The position numbers and the translations under genes were made by a program. Below are positions 10,165 to 21,129 of a stretch of DNA of 64,000 bases, in pieces. This DNA comes from Paguma larvata (lineage: Eukaryota > Chordata > Mammalia > Carnivora > Viverridae), in contig CM057824.1 in the NCBI GenBank assembly GCA_030068075.1, positions 124,548,414 to 124,612,413 of the forward strand. The letters are read 5' to 3'. The stretch's first letter is position 1, and each line of letters begins with the position of its first letter. A model generated the notes under the pieces. That model did no database searches, was not told the origin of the DNA, and was given only the letters and a program-made list of their open reading frames with translations.

Positions 10165-11099
10165 TTAATTCATTAATTCTATAGTTATGGAGCAATGCCT
10201 ACGTAAGGCTGTTACTGAGCCTAAGGCCTGACATACAATAAGATCTTTGCATTCACAGGCACGTCTGTCCTTTTCACCTCTCTATTTTACGCTTAGCACA
10301 GATGTAGTGCCAACGTATTTTTATATGCCTTGTTATCTGATGCCAGAAACTAATTTATACTTACAAATTCCCATTCCGGAGTCCAATTCGGAATGGGCCT
10401 GTGTAATGAGTCTATACCATATCTACAAAAACATATCAACAAATATACGAGTTTTGTTAAATTTTGTACCTGTATGGCTACTTTTGCAGTTTGATAAATT
10501 ACTTTACTGGATAGTCTAGACAAATAACTTTTGAAATGCTTTTTTTTTTTCCTATTACGTTAAGCACATAGAAGAAATCTTCTCCTAACTTTTTTATTTG
10601 CTCTTATTTTCAGTATATGGTCCTCTTATGAGAACACGGCTGCTATCTTAAAATCTCATCTCATTCCTTAATATGTAATACAACACTTATGATGTTCTGA
10701 TTCAGAAAAAGTAATCCTAAAGGATATTTAAACTAGAAGGGGGAAATGGTAAGGCTGACCAAAAAAAAATACTGTCAAAAATGATAGATCTGAAATTTAG
10801 AACTTCAGAAAGAAATAGGCTGGGAGAAGCAAAATGGTATCGTTTAGCCTCCTAGTAAAATCAATATGTCTTTTGGAACGGGGAAAAAAAAAGGTAACCA
10901 AGTTGTTGACAGTAAAAAGTGGAAAAGAAAATTGTCTACAGTGAAAGTGGTTAAGAAAGCACCAAATAGTTTTATTGGTTTTCTTTCCAATAAATCCAAG
11001 TACCAGTCACATCTACTCACTTGCATCTTTGTTAATCTTTTGGAGGGTTTTAGATATTCTTTACATTAACTATTTATTAAATGTTTTAAAACTTTTTCA
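10165..11099. other. Unassigned, contains a hairpin
   Basis: No known repeat. The only structure seen is the inverted repeat at 10370-10397 listed separately. Frames at 10247, 10844 and 10866 show no family features. Confidence 0.4.
10370..10397. repeat. Inverted repeat, 9-bp perfect arms
   Basis: CCCATTCCG (10370-10378) and CGGAATGGG (10389-10397) are exact reverse complements. With a G-T wobble the stem extends to 11 bp with a 6-base loop. Each arm holds a CpG, unusual in this AT-rich, CpG-poor DNA. Confidence 0.8.
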
Positions 11100-11585
11100 T
11101 TGTAAGCTAAAGCAAACCCAACAGAAAGGTATGTATGGCCTAACAAATTAGTTCAAGACCTACAAACTTGTAACCACAGCTCACTTCAAGATAGAACTTT
11201 GCTACTAATCCTTAGAAGCTGCTTCCATGGGCCATATCCCAATCACAGCCCTCCTCTCCCTCCTAAAGCAACCATTTGTCTAACTTTAATTGTAATCTCT
11301 TCTTGATTTTGTTTTTAAATAGATTTATCACCAAAATGTACTTCTGTAAACATTATAGTTTTATTTTGCTGACCTTAAAATCTTGTTATGTCTTTAATTT
11401 TTTTTTAAATAAATAGTTTCCTTTCATCTTTTTCTTTTCCAGGGGAATCTTCTATAGTCTGGATTCTGCCAGTTACAGTCACATAGTGCAATTCAATTTG
11501 TTCTTCTGTTTTCTGTATGTTTTTCAAATTAGAGGCTGGAGCAGATTCAGTTTCTCTTTCCTGAGACTAGAGGTAGTGCTATGTT

Positions 11586-11822
11586 TTGTTTTTTTTTTTA
11601 ACTTTTAAAAATGTTTATTATTTATTTTTGAGAGAGAAAGAGACAAGGTGCAAGTGTGGAACGGGCAGAGAGAGAGAGAGGGAGACCCAGAATCTGAAGC
11701 AGGCTCCAGGCTCTGAGCTTATCAGCACCAAGCTTGACACAGGGCTCAAACCCACAAACTTGGGAGGTCATGACCTGAGGCAAAGTCAGATGCTTCACTG
11801 ACTGAGCCACCCAGGTGCTCCT
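11586..11822 (-). mobile_element. CAN-SINE, antisense
   Basis: T-run and '(TTTA)' tail, GA tract, 'GAAGCAGGCTCCAGGCTCTG', 'GACTGAGCCACCCAGGTGC'. A perfect 13-bp duplication GTAGTGCTATGTT lies at 11573-11585 and 11823-11835. Confidence 0.95.
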
Positions 11823-11885
11823 GTAGTGCTATGTTCTTGCATCAGGACACCCATAATGTCTGGGTCTTCACTTTTGTCATATTGA

Positions 11886-12105
11886 GGGGTGCCTGGGTGG
11901 CTCAGTTGGTTAAGCATCCGACTTAGGCTTAGGTCATGATCTCACAATTCTTGGTTTCCAGCCCCATGGCAGGCTCTATGCTGACACCTCAGAGTCTGGA
12001 GACTGCTTCGAATTCTGTGTCTCCCTCCCTCTCTCTATCCCTCCCCCACTCATGCACATGCTCTCTCTCTCTCTCTCTCTCTCAAAAATAAATACACATA
12101 AAAAA
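11886..12105 (+). mobile_element. CAN-SINE, sense
   Basis: 'GGGGTGCCTGGGTGGCTCAG' start, 'TTAGGTCATGATCTCAC' box B, CT tract, 'CAAAAATAAATACACAT' tail. Inserted in the same old L1-like fragment, 63 bp from the previous antisense copy. No clear duplication found. Confidence 0.92.
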
Positions 12106-12340
12106 AGCCATAGATCATTTAGGCCTATCTATTCATATATTGAGGTTGCCAAAATGGTGATGTTCTAATTATGAATTTTCTTTTGAACATGCTACCTGTG
12201 ATATTTTTGCAGAGACATTTCTCAAGTAGTATTTGGTTAGCAGTATAGTTCATATAGGAAAGGCAAGATAAGTATTTTCCTTTATTGACCAGTTTTTCAG
12301 ATATCTTTAATATGGCATTTTTAACCATTCAGTTCAAATT

Positions 12341-13399
12341 TCTTTCTGTGTTTTCAATCAAGCATGACTTTACTCAAGCTATCAATCATGATACTGAAAT
12401 AACTACAACATGTATTTGTCCAAATAGTATATTGCATAAAATCAACCAAAAAGTCAACAGTTGCTGAAAAGAAAATCAATATGTTTGTCTCATTACCCCT
12501 AAAACACATATTTATCTGCTTGGAAAAATAAATGTTTATTTGTATTAAAATGGAAGGGAGAACATAGTTAAATACCATAATGTTTTCAGAATGCTTCAAG
12601 ACTGGTTGCAATATAGTGGCCTAATTCACTTACCTGTCCTCAGTGACCTACTAACAGGCTGATTCTCTTTTTATATATAATAGAAAGCTTGGAGAGTGTC
12701 TTGAAAAAAAGAAAATCAAATATCTTCAAGTCTCAACTCCTCCACTATTCTTCAATAATAACCTATTCTGGAAATGGCCCAGCTGGTAAAATAATTTCTA
12801 AACAGCTATCATGTCATTGCCAATGAGAACCTTCTCTTATACCTGTTTATTTTTCTATCTTTATATCAATTTGAAATCCTTTCAGTATTATGTTAGTAAG
12901 AGCTATTGTGTTCTTTGAACTTTTCTCTCTAATCTTCCAAAGCAGTGTGATCATTCTAAAAATCACTGAAATTTTGACTCACTCATCTCACTAACGCCTA
13001 TATGGCTATGCAAATATATTAGTTTCAGCCTGGTGATTTCAAATAATACCTATAATTCACCTTAGTTTTTTTTTTTTCCAAAGATGAAGAATCTCAACAA
13101 TAAAATAAAAAGCAAATGAAACTTTTATCTAGTTCTTCAGGGAAGTTCCAGCTGCTTTGGGGCAAGATCACGAAGGCAATGTTCTGATTTGGAAATATCT
13201 GTTCAAATCTTTCCTATTCCTTAAAACACTTCATCTTTTGTTCTTTCGACTCAGAACACGATATTGGCATTGTTTATTTTTTTCTTTCTGAGGACCAGGA
13301 TAATGTCCTCCTACCTATTATTCTGTACCACTAAGTTCTGATTGCATTGTAATAGCTCAGCTATGCATTTAGTTCACCTATGAAGAATGTGTATTAGGT
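12341..13399. other. Unassigned AT-rich stretch
   Basis: Nothing recognised apart from a T/C run near 13066-13078. Frames at 12285-12611 are chance frames in AT-rich DNA. Confidence 0.4.
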
Positions 13400-13790
13400 G
13401 TTTAGAAAGAGGAAGAAATCCGTAACACAAATTCTTACTGAAGTGTGGCAGACTCAAAGTGCGATCCAAATACTCATATTTCCCGTACAGGCACAAGGTT
13501 CCTCTGCAACTGGGTTGCAGCTATTTGATCAATTTCTGTGCCACTGGGATGTAAATAAAAGTGATGTGAACCATTTTCGGGCCTGGTGCTTAAAATCACC
13601 CTACATGAATCCTATGTTCTTTGATCCCTCTGTGGAGACTTTGGCAGTCTGGGTTCCAAATGACAGAGCTAAAAGATGAAATTTGAGTCACTGGAGGGGA
13701 AAGACCTGATTCACACTGAGAACATGTGAGGTGAAAATAAACATATTTTATGTTAAGCCTTGGGGATTATATGGTTTGTCTTTTGCAACA
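13400..13790 (+). repeat. Ancient interspersed repeat, family not named
   Basis: 'AAGTGATGTGAACCATTTTC', 'GGGCCTGGTGCTTAAAATC' and the end 'GTGAAAATAAACATATTTTA' followed by TTAAGCCTTGGGGATTATA resemble a mammal-wide repeat that ends in 'aataaacttctattgtgttaagcc', with a built-in AATAAA. A 93-codon frame from 13398 covers it and is attributed to the repeat, not to a gene. Confidence 0.45.
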
Positions 13791-14039
13791 CCTACCATCA
13801 CTCACTCCAACTAAAACAAAGCAAATGGCTTAATACATGCACTTTGTATTTTTAGAAGAATTTGCAGGAGAAATTTTGCTTTAGGATACTGCCCTTGGCT
13901 ATGTTTTTGTCATATCTTCACAATAAATAAAAGACAAAAACCAGTCATCTTACCTAATTAATATTTGGCTGTCCATTTATTTGATTTCAGATGAAACTGA
14001 AGTCAAACATAAGTCATTCCTCCTGGTATAAAAAGAGCA

Positions 14040-14190
14040 AGTTTATAGAGGCGAATAGACATGTGTTTGAATTTCAGCACTGCGCTTTTCCGACTGTGCA
14101 GCTGTGGCCAAGTTATTTAACCTCTATGAGATGTAGCTTCTTTCCTCTACATTGGAAATAAAATATTTTTTCTGAATGCTGTGAATCCTA
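14040..14190 (+). mobile_element. MIR SINE fragment, sense
   Basis: 'GTGTTTGAATTTCAGCAC', 'GCTGTGGCCAAGTTATTTAA' and 'CCTCTATGAGATGTAGC' match the MIR core order (ggttcgaatcc...gctgtgtgacc...ttacttaacctc...). Confidence 0.7.
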
Positions 14191-14312
14191 TCAGGAGTAT
14201 AATCATATAATTCCCTTCCCTTACCTGTCCTTCTTTAATTGGATTTTCTTGGATCCACAAGCAATTCACTCACTGTTCATACTATCTACTCACAGTTAAC
14301 TAACAATGTATT

Positions 14313-14535
14313 ATTTTTTAAAAAATTTTTTTAATGTTTATTTATTTTTGAGACAGAGAGAGACAGAGCATGAGTCGGGGAGGGGCAGAGAGAGAGGGAG
14401 ACACAGAATGTGAAGCAGGCTCCAGGCTCTGAGCTGTTAGCACAGAGCCCGCCGCGGGGCTGGAACTCACAGACTGGGAGATCATGACCTGAGCCGAAGT
14501 CAGACGCTAAACCGACTGAGCCACCCAGGCGCCCC
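14313..14535 (-). mobile_element. CAN-SINE, antisense, CpG-rich (young-looking)
   Basis: Near-consensus: 'GCAGGCTCCAGGCTCTGAGC', 'GAGATCATGACCTGAGCC', 'CCGACTGAGCCACCCAGGCG'. It keeps many CpGs (GCCCGCCGCGGGG near 14447, CAGACGC, AGGCGCC), which decay quickly in methylated DNA, so it is likely among the youngest copies here. Flanks AACTAACAATGTATT and AGCTAACGATGCATT (14298-14312, 14536-14550) form a slightly diverged duplication. Confidence 0.95.
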
Positions 14536-14704
14536 AGCTAACGATGCATTCTAATAACTGATGTTGGATTATCATCTTATAATCATTACTGCCCCAAAGA
14601 CAACCTGGTATATTAAATTAATAGCAGCTATTCTATTTCTAAGATTTAGTATAAAGAAGATCTAAATGTAAATGCTGGAATTGCTCAGTTATATTGGGAA
14701 TTAG

Positions 14705-14840
14705 CATAAATTTGTGAGTCTCAGTTTTCACAAATGAAAAATGGGGATAATAGAAAGTAATACATACTCAAAAATTATTTGAGAAAGTAAAAATGTGATT
14801 AGAAGCTGCTGGCAACATCCTGGGACTAAACAAAAATTTG
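14705..14840 (+). mobile_element. Possible MIR fragment
   Basis: 'GTGAGTCTCAGTTTTCAC' then 'AAAAATGGGGATAATAG' resembles the MIR segment 'cctcagtttcctcatctgtaaaatggggataatag'. Short and without the tRNA-like head. Confidence 0.45.
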
Positions 14841-15799
14841 TTCTCTTCCTGAAATTTTATAGGTATTTATAAACTCCTAAAATCTTCAGAAATCTTCTTT
14901 ATTTATTACTGTTAGGTAATTCTAGTTTGTAAGAATTCACTGGAGACTTAAATTGATAAACTAATTCATCACAGTTGAATCACAGAAAACCCTAATTAAA
15001 TATCTCATACAATTTCCATGCACGGCATTAGCACAGATACATACATTAGAAGGACAATCCCCAAATCCCTATCTAAAATTGAAAAAGAATTCTTCTGAAA
15101 GATTTAATAGTTCATATCAAATATTCCATTTAACATTCCATTCTATATACTCCATCAATCTTTTGATTGACTGACTTTGAAGCTCTATTAATGCTTCCTA
15201 CAGTCAAAGTTTTAATGGAGTTTAATGGAACTCATCCAAATCTATAATAGCATATTCCCCCTAAATTAACTTATAACCCACAAGTTAATGAAATGAATGC
15301 AGCTACCATTTACCCAGAGGGAGTCAAAATGCAGGACTCATCACCAGGGAAATAGCCTACTGACTTAGTTCCCTTCAGTTCAGCCCTGGGACACCTTAAC
15401 CCTAAAGGAGCTTTAAAAATGCTCCTGAAGCCCCATGCATCCATCAATAAGAGCATTGGGCACAGAAGAAAGGTGTTTTGAATCCCATAAGAAAATGTAG
15501 TAATTGCACAAAATGAACCAAAATTTCAAGACCAGTGGCAAGGTCTTAGGTTTCTTTTATTGTCAGTGTAGTGCTTTACACCTAGTGAGACACCTGATAA
15601 TGTTTATGGACTAACCCAATACACATGTGCTACTTTAAATAAGCTGCAATTAAATACGGTTCCTAAAATTGGAATTCACAATCAATTTACATTATACTAT
15701 ATTTTCCTTCCTGAATAAAATGTCTCAGAAATGTCTGGTTTTCCCAGAAAAGGGTTTGTCCTCTCTCTCTTGAGTTCAGAAGTAATCAAGTGTTTGGGA
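14841..15799. other. Unassigned AT-rich stretch
   Basis: No repeat or exon recognised. Confidence 0.4.
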
Positions 15800-16150
15800 A
15801 ATAGGTCATTTGAGGAAAGGCTACAGAGAGCTGAATTTATTTACAACAGAGAACAGAAGGCTGACGAAGTCTATGGTGGAGGTGCTGGAGGCTGGGGGAT
15901 TTACAATTTTCAACTATATAAAGCAATAGCATATGGGAGGTGTTAAGCAGCTGTTCTATTTCTGCTCAGGAAATAGTTATGCTTAGGAGCCCTAGCCGGC
16001 AGAAATAGTACCAATGGATCAAAGTTACAGCCAGGCAAATATTAGCTCATCATATAAAAAGAGCATTTTTAAAATTAGAGCTGTTAGAAATTGAAATAGG
16101 CTGCCTCAGGAGGTAGCTTGCCCTGATGGCTCTGGTGCCTCACTGAACAG
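15800..16150 (+). mobile_element. L3/CR1-type LINE fragment, sense
   Basis: 'CGGCAGAAATAGTACCAATGG', 'AAATTAGAGCTGTTAGAAATTG' and 'ATAGGCTGCCTCAGGAGGTAG' -like text follows the L3/CR1 3' region (consensus: ggcagaa..agcaatgggtgg, aattagagctgt, tgggctgcctcgggaggt). A 71-codon frame from 15731 overlaps its left end and is not considered a gene. Confidence 0.7.
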
Positions 16151-16597
16151 CCAGACTTGGCATCTCTCTATTATAATGCTATCCCATTTCAGTGTGAAAA
16201 GGAAAGACAAAACAAGAGAGAGGGAGAGAGAGATTAAGGTTTCCACATGAGCATTACCAGGAGACAAGCATAATCCTCAGTAGCGATGGAAGAGTTTTGT
16301 TTATGAAGATGTCTTAATGGGGCATTTTAGTTATGGAAATGAGGGCTTCAGTAACTATTATGATATGGTAAATAATTTTCTAGTACAGTTGCAGGGACTG
16401 AAGTTTTTCTCTGACTACAGCAGAGAGGAGAGGGAGAATAAAAATGGAGAAGAGGGGATATAGGAAAGGGGAAGAGAGATCCAACAACATAGTGAAATTC
16501 AGGAACCTTGGAGAAATAGGACGTTGAATTTTTAAGAATAATGGTTGTATGACTTTCAATTCAAGGTAGTTTCCTATTCTATGCTATGTTAAACTGT
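16151..16597. other. Unassigned, purine-rich in part
   Basis: Purine-rich GA stretches near 16216-16236 and 16423-16480. No family recognised. Confidence 0.4.
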
Positions 16598-17475
16598 ATT
16601 ATTCATTCATTCAATAATATTTACTGGCTACCTACCATGAGGCAGGCAGTTTCATATGGTATGGAAATTCAGTGGAGAACAGAACACTCTCAGAGACTTC
16701 AGTTCTAATTATGATGACATGTGGCAAACAAGTAAACTGATTAATCTATAATAAGAAAGCAAGTAGTGAAAAAGCACCACGAAGAAAAAGTCAAAAGTGG
16801 TAAAAGGCTGAAGCATGATTCAGCAGAAAGTGGTGTTTTAACATCTGGTTGGGAATACTTTTCCTGATGAGGTGGTATTTGAGCCGATACTTGAGGAAAG
16901 GAGGAATTCTCCATATGGATGCCTACAGGGTCTGTTTCAGATGGAGGTGACAGCAAATGCCAAGCCCCAGAAGTGGGAAGAGGCTCTATGTGCCCAAAAT
17001 TAAAGTTAGCAAGGACAAGAGAAAGAGTGCTGAAATCCTGAGGGCAGTCTGTCAGGGTTTAAGCAAGCAGTGATAATATTCTGATTTACATTTTAAACAC
17101 CCTGAGGAGAAAGGTCACTGGGTTTGGACTAGGAGGGAAGTTGTGGAGGTCGAGATCTTAACCATATCAAGGTTCTATTTTAAAGGACACCTGACAGACT
17201 TCTGATACATTGGATACATGGTGAAAGAAAAAGAGAAGAATCAAGATTTTTTTTTAATCACAAGAAATTGAATGAATTTTGATGGCACTTAAAAGAATGG
17301 AAAGAAACAGGTTTGAGGGGGCAGAGAATCAAGAGTTCCATTTGGGATGTGTTAAAATGGGAATTCAGGGCTGAGGGATAAATATGAATGGCATTAGCAT
17401 ATAAACGGTATATACAAAATAAAGTAGGTGACTCAGTGAGGTAGGTTAGAGGGTGAGTATAAAGAAGTGAGAAGA

Positions 17476-17717
17476 GGAATACCTGGGTGGCTTAGTTGGT
17501 TAAGTGGGTTAAGTCCAGACACTCTCGATTTATGCTGAGGTCATGATCTCATGGTTTGTGAGTTCAAGCCTGGCATCAAGCTCTATGCTGAGAGGGACTC
17601 TCTTCCTCACTCTCTGTCCTTCCCCTGCTATCATGTGTATGTGTATTTATGTGTGTGGGGGGGCACACACTCTCTCTCTCAAAATAAATAAATAAACTTT
17701 TTTTGTTTGTTTGTTTT
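17476..17717 (+). mobile_element. CAN-SINE in L2, sense
   Basis: 'ACCTGGGTGGCTTAGTTGG', box B 'GAGGTCATGATCTCATGG', a GTAT/GTGT-modified CT tract, 'CAAAATAAATAAATAAAC' tail ending (TTTG)n. Duplication AAGTGAGAAGA at 17465-17475 and 17718-17728. A short extra 'AAGTGGGTT' repeats part of the box A downstream region. Confidence 0.92.
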
Positions 17718-17743
17718 AAGTGAGAAGAAAGCCAAGCACTGAA

Positions 17744-18034
17744 CTGTAGAGGAATACAAGAAGCAAAAGGGAGGATACAGAAAAGGAATTGGGAAAGCCA
17801 TGGAAATAGGAAACGAGAGAATAAGGCACCTTGAAATTCAAGTGAAGGATATATTTCCTAGAAGGGAGGAATCAACTCTTTACTCCCTTACTAAAAAAGG
17901 ACAGTGAGTATGAATAAAATAAAGGCTGAGAATCAAATATTGTGATATGTCAACATGAAGGGCCTTAGTGACCGGAGAGGGAGGCTTTAGAAGGTTGATG
18001 GGGATAAAAGTCTGACTGGGTTGGGCTAAAGAAT
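17744..18034 (+). repeat. Direct duplication, copy 1
   Basis: About 291 bp from CTGTAGAGGAATACAAG to GGGCTAAAGAAT. It reappears at 19568-19871 in the same orientation with roughly nine substitutions (about 97% identity) and one 13-base insertion in the second copy. Copy 1 sits in register within the antisense L2, so it is probably the source. Confidence 0.92.
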
Positions 18035-18243
18035 GAGACTGGCAAGTGAACAAGACATTATTTTAGATTCTTTTGAGAAATTTTGCTACAAAAGGGAACA
18101 GAGAAATAGAGGAGTCTAATGGAAAGGAAAGTTTGCTAATGTTTTTCCATTGTTTGTTTATGTTGGGAGACATTACATCATGCTGGCATTCTAAGAAACT
18201 TATGCAAGAAGAAGTATAATTTGGAAGAGATCTAAGGTAATTA

Positions 18244-18486
18244 GGGGTTCCTGGGTGGGTCAGTCAGTTCAGCATCAGACCCTTGATTTCAGCTTAAGTC
18301 ATGATCTTGCAGTTCCTGGTTCAAGCCCCGCATCAGGCTCTGATGCTGGTGGCGGGGAACCTGCTTGGGATTCTCTCTCTCCCTTTCTCTCAGTCTCTCT
18401 CTGCCCCTCCCTCACTCATGTGTTCTCTCCCACTCTCTCAAAAAAAAAAAAAAAATTAAAAAGCTTTGAAAATTAAAAAAGAAAAA
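18244..18486 (+). mobile_element. CAN-SINE in L2, sense
   Basis: 'GGGGTTCCTGGGTGGGTCAG', 'AAGTCATGATCTTGCAG', CT tract, A15 tail then AT-rich. Duplication AGAGATCTAAGGTAATTA (18226-18243) and AGAGATCTGGGGTAATTA (18487-18504), two mismatches. Confidence 0.93.
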
Positions 18487-18780
18487 AGAGATCTGGGGTA
18501 ATTAAAGGGGCAAAAGTCTTCCAGTAGATGTTAGAGGATGAGACAGAGTGTACATATGGAATAGGTATCCCTCATCCCTCGGAAGGAATGGAGGCAGAAC
18601 ATCCATAGGAAGTCAGGTAGTTACAGTTTGGTTTGTTTTAGAGATGGGGAGTACATTTTCTCTGGATTAATTCTATGTTTTCAGTGAAGTAAGAAGCAAG
18701 ATTATGAAATGTGAGCAGAGTTTGGGATTGTTGAATGCTTATTAAGCTAGAAGATCTAAAACAGCTTTCTCTGGAAGTTT

Positions 18781-19330
18781 TTCCTAATTACACGGACACA
18801 AATAGGATATTTTTTACTTTATAAACACTCAAAGATATAAGAAACAAAATATGCATGTATATACCCTTCACTTATTAAAATTAATAAAAAGTTTAACATG
18901 TTCGTTATATTCATGATGCCTCTGTGTATCCTGCAACGTTTATCAGTAAACATTACGAATTCATGACGCAAATTCAATCATTTCAATTAACTGTAATTAT
19001 TGTTTTTTTTTTTTTTTAACTCAAATGTTCTATCTTTATCTTGGCCAATGCATGTCTATGGTGAGAACAGAATTCTCAGATGGGACCAAGTTTCCACCCC
19101 CATTACAGACACACCCTACATAATCCCCTCCTCTTGAATGAAAATGCAAACTCCAAATGTGATGGCATATTCCTCCTATGAGGTTCCTCTGCTACAGGGA
19201 AAGTAAAGGGGATTTTTTAGAAGTATTTAAATCTCTAATAAATTGAGTTTAAGCTAATCCAAAGAGGATTATCCATGCAGGACTGGACTAATCAGGTGAG
19301 TTCTATAACAGAGGTCAGAGACATTTGAAG
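18781..19330. repeat. Insertion in L2, partly an unnamed old repeat
   Basis: L2-like text stops near 18780 and resumes near 19331. Between them 19080-19330 ('GATTATCCATGCAGGACTGG', 'CTAATCAGGTGAGTTCTATA') resembles a known mammal-wide repeat phrase ('gattatcctgggtgggcctgacctaatcaggtgag'), whose family I cannot name. A T15 run lies at 19003-19017. Confidence 0.4.
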
Positions 19331-20090
19331 CAGCAGAGGATTCTACACTAAAGAACTTGAGAGCAAGTTCAGAGGAGGAAGTTGGAGGACTCTGAGAGTG
19401 AGGATATAAGGGATTTTGCTGATGATGGAATCTGATTTTCAGAAAGCAGGATCTGAGGAAAGAAAAGATGTGAAATCACTGCCATGAAGAGGGAAAATGT
19501 GAGCTTGCAAAAAAAATAATATAACATTTGAGGTCTGTGATCATGAATTTTTAAAGTGAAAGCAATCCTGTAGAGGAATACAAGTTTAAACAATCAGAAG
19601 CAAAAGGGAGGACACAGCAAAGGAATTGGGAAAGCCATGGAAATAGGAAACGAGAGAATGAGGCACCTTGAAATTCAAGTGAAGGATATATTTCCTAGAA
19701 GGGAGGAATCACCTCTTTACTCCCTTCTTAAAAAAGGACAGTGAGTATGAATAAAATAAAGGCTGAGAATCAAATATTGCGATATGTCAACATGAAGAGC
19801 CTTAGTGACCGGAGAGGGAGGCTTTAGAAGGTTGATGGGGATAAAAGTCTGACTGGGCTGGGCTAAAGAATTAGTGATAATTTTAAAGTAACTTTTACTG
19901 TTAGGAAACAATTATGGAAAAATAAGAGTTTAGGTTGATCCAGAGTTGGAATTTGGGCAGCAAGTAAGATGAAGGAGAAAGAGGGAAGTAAGTAAGAGAG
20001 GAAATGTAAGAGACTGATTGTAGTAAGTATAGAATGTAAACTATGATTAATGACTGTGTCAAATAACAGATTGAGACTATAGAAGACACA
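19331..20090 (-). mobile_element. L2 LINE, antisense (continuation)
   Basis: 'GGTCTGTGATCATGAATTTT', 'AAAGTGAAAGCAATC' at 19552-19567 and 'AGATGAAGGAGAAAGAGGG' after 19968 follow the antisense L2 order, so this is the 5'-ward continuation of the element that starts at 16598. The duplicated 304-bp segment 19568-19871 is spliced into it out of register. Confidence 0.6.
19568..19871 (+). repeat. Direct duplication, copy 2
   Basis: Second copy of 17744-18034. After the shared CTGTAGAGGAATACAAG it carries 13 extra bases (TTTAAACAATCAG) and then follows copy 1 closely to GGGCTAAAGAAT. The flanks on both sides differ from those of copy 1. Confidence 0.92.
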
Positions 20091-20206
20091 AGGAGTCCTG
20101 TGGCAGGCTCTACTAATTGTCTATCCTACAACTTTTTCTCATAATCTGTTCCCTCCTAATACGTTAATGTTATATAACTAACAGATCCCTTATTTTGTTC
20201 AAGGGC

Positions 20207-20440
20207 TAGTGGTTCTCAACTGGGGCGTGGGGATATGATTTTGACTAACACTCCCTGGGTACATTTGGCAATGTCTAGATACATTTTTAGTCGTCCTAAG
20301 TTTGGAAGGGGAAGTAGGGAAGTGGGTTTGCTAGCTTGCTAATTTAATTTACTACAGGTAGAGGCCAAGAATACTGCTAAGCATAAAAAAGTGCGTAGGA
20401 CAACCCCCAAAACAAAGAATTATCCAACTCCACATGAGAA
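20207..20440 (+). mobile_element. MER5A-type hAT DNA transposon relic
   Basis: 'AGTGGTTCTCAACTGGGGCG', 'CATTTGGCAATGTCTAGATAC', 'GGTAGAGGCCAAGAATACTG' -like text and 'ACAAAGAATTATCCAACTCC' are the characteristic MER5A phrases in order. The terminal inverted repeat is visible at the left end only; the right end has decayed. Non-autonomous and non-coding. Confidence 0.85.
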
Positions 20441-20513
20441 ACTGTATTCTGAGCTGCACCTGACAATCCTGATTTCCAAAATCCAATCTCCCCGATAGCG
20501 GTAGATAACCACA

Positions 20514-20864
20514 TGTTATGAACTGAATTCTGTTTTCAAAATGTTTATGTTGAAACTCTAAACTCCAGTGAAACCATATTTGGAAATGGGGCCATTAGGG
20601 AGATAATTAAGATTAAATGAGGTCATGAGGTTGGAACCCTAACCCAATTCTCTCCCTGTGTGTGCACACAAGGGAAAGAGCATGTGAGGACATGGTGGTA
20701 AGAAGATAACCATCTGTAAGCCAAGGGATCTCACCAGCAACCAGTCTCAATGACATCGTGATTTGGACTTTTGAGATACAGAACTGTGCGAAAATAAACT
20801 TCTGCTATTGAAGCCACTCAGCCTGTGATATTTTGTTATGGCAGTCCTACAAACTAATATACCA
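20514..20864 (+). mobile_element. MLT1-type MaLR LTR, sense
   Basis: Begins 'TGTTATGAACTGAATTCTG', then 'GATTAAATGAGGTCATGAGG', 'GCATGTGAGGACATGGTGG', 'GATACAGAACTGTGCGAAAA' TAAAC, and ends 'ATGGCAGTCCTACAAACTAA' TATACCA. The order and the AATAAA-like signal near 20794 fit a complete solo LTR of the MLT1/MST group. Confidence 0.85.
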
Positions 20865-20888
20865 ACAAAATAAACAATCTGGCTCAGG

Positions 20889-21112
20889 TGGCTCAGTTGG
20901 TTAAACTGACTTCAGCTCTGGTCATGAACTCACAGTTCCTGGGTTCCAGCTCTGTGTCGGGCTCTGTGCGGACACCTCAGAGCCTGGAGCCTCCTTCAGA
21001 TTCTGAGTCTTCCTCTTTCTCTGCCCCTCCCCAGCTTGCACTCTGTCTCTCTCTCTCTCAAAATTAAATAAACATTAAAAAATCTTAAAAAACAAAACAA
21101 AAACAAAAAAAA
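20889..21112 (+). mobile_element. CAN-SINE, sense, 5' end trimmed
   Basis: Starts within box A at 'GTGGCTCAGTTGG', has 'CTGGTCATGAACTCAC', the feliform core and a long A/C tail. Flanks AAACAATCTGGCTCAGG (20873-20889) and AAACAGTCTGACTCAGG (21113-21129) form the duplication, so the first few SINE bases were lost at insertion or overlap the target. Confidence 0.92.
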
Positions 21113-21129
21113 AAACAGTCTGACTCAGG

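Larger units (their letters stand above)
11100..12340 (-). mobile_element. Old LINE-1-like (L1M) fragment, probably antisense
   Basis: 'CCATTTGTCTAACTTTAATTG', 'CTTCTATAGTCTGGATTCTG' and 'GCATCAGGACACCCATAATG' resemble phrases of old L1M elements read backwards, and the text continues across both inserted SINEs ('TTGCCAAAATGGTGATGTTC' after the second). Family and exact orientation are uncertain; no open frame survives. Confidence 0.4.
16598..18780 (-). mobile_element. Long L2 LINE, antisense (first part)
   Basis: Begins with 'ATTCATTCATTCAATAATATT', the complement of the L2 3' terminus, and proceeds with 'GGTGGTATTTGAGCCGATAC', 'GTTTGAGGGGGCAGAGAATC', 'GGCATTAGCATATAAACGG', 'AAAGGGAACAGAGAAATAG' in the order expected for L2 ORF2 read backwards. 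Two CAN-SINEs interrupt it (17476, 18244). It is frame-broken and non-coding. A 291-bp segment (17744-18034) has a near-identical second copy 1.8 kb downstream. Confidence 0.75.

Noticed and set aside
13398..13679. 93-codon frame with reasonable amino-acid mix
   Set aside because: It coincides with an ancient interspersed repeat of the same type seen at 33740-34020.
17744..19871. The direct repeat pair as two LTRs of one provirus
   Set aside because: The copies lack TG...CA ends and target duplications, and copy 1 is in register with an L2 LINE.
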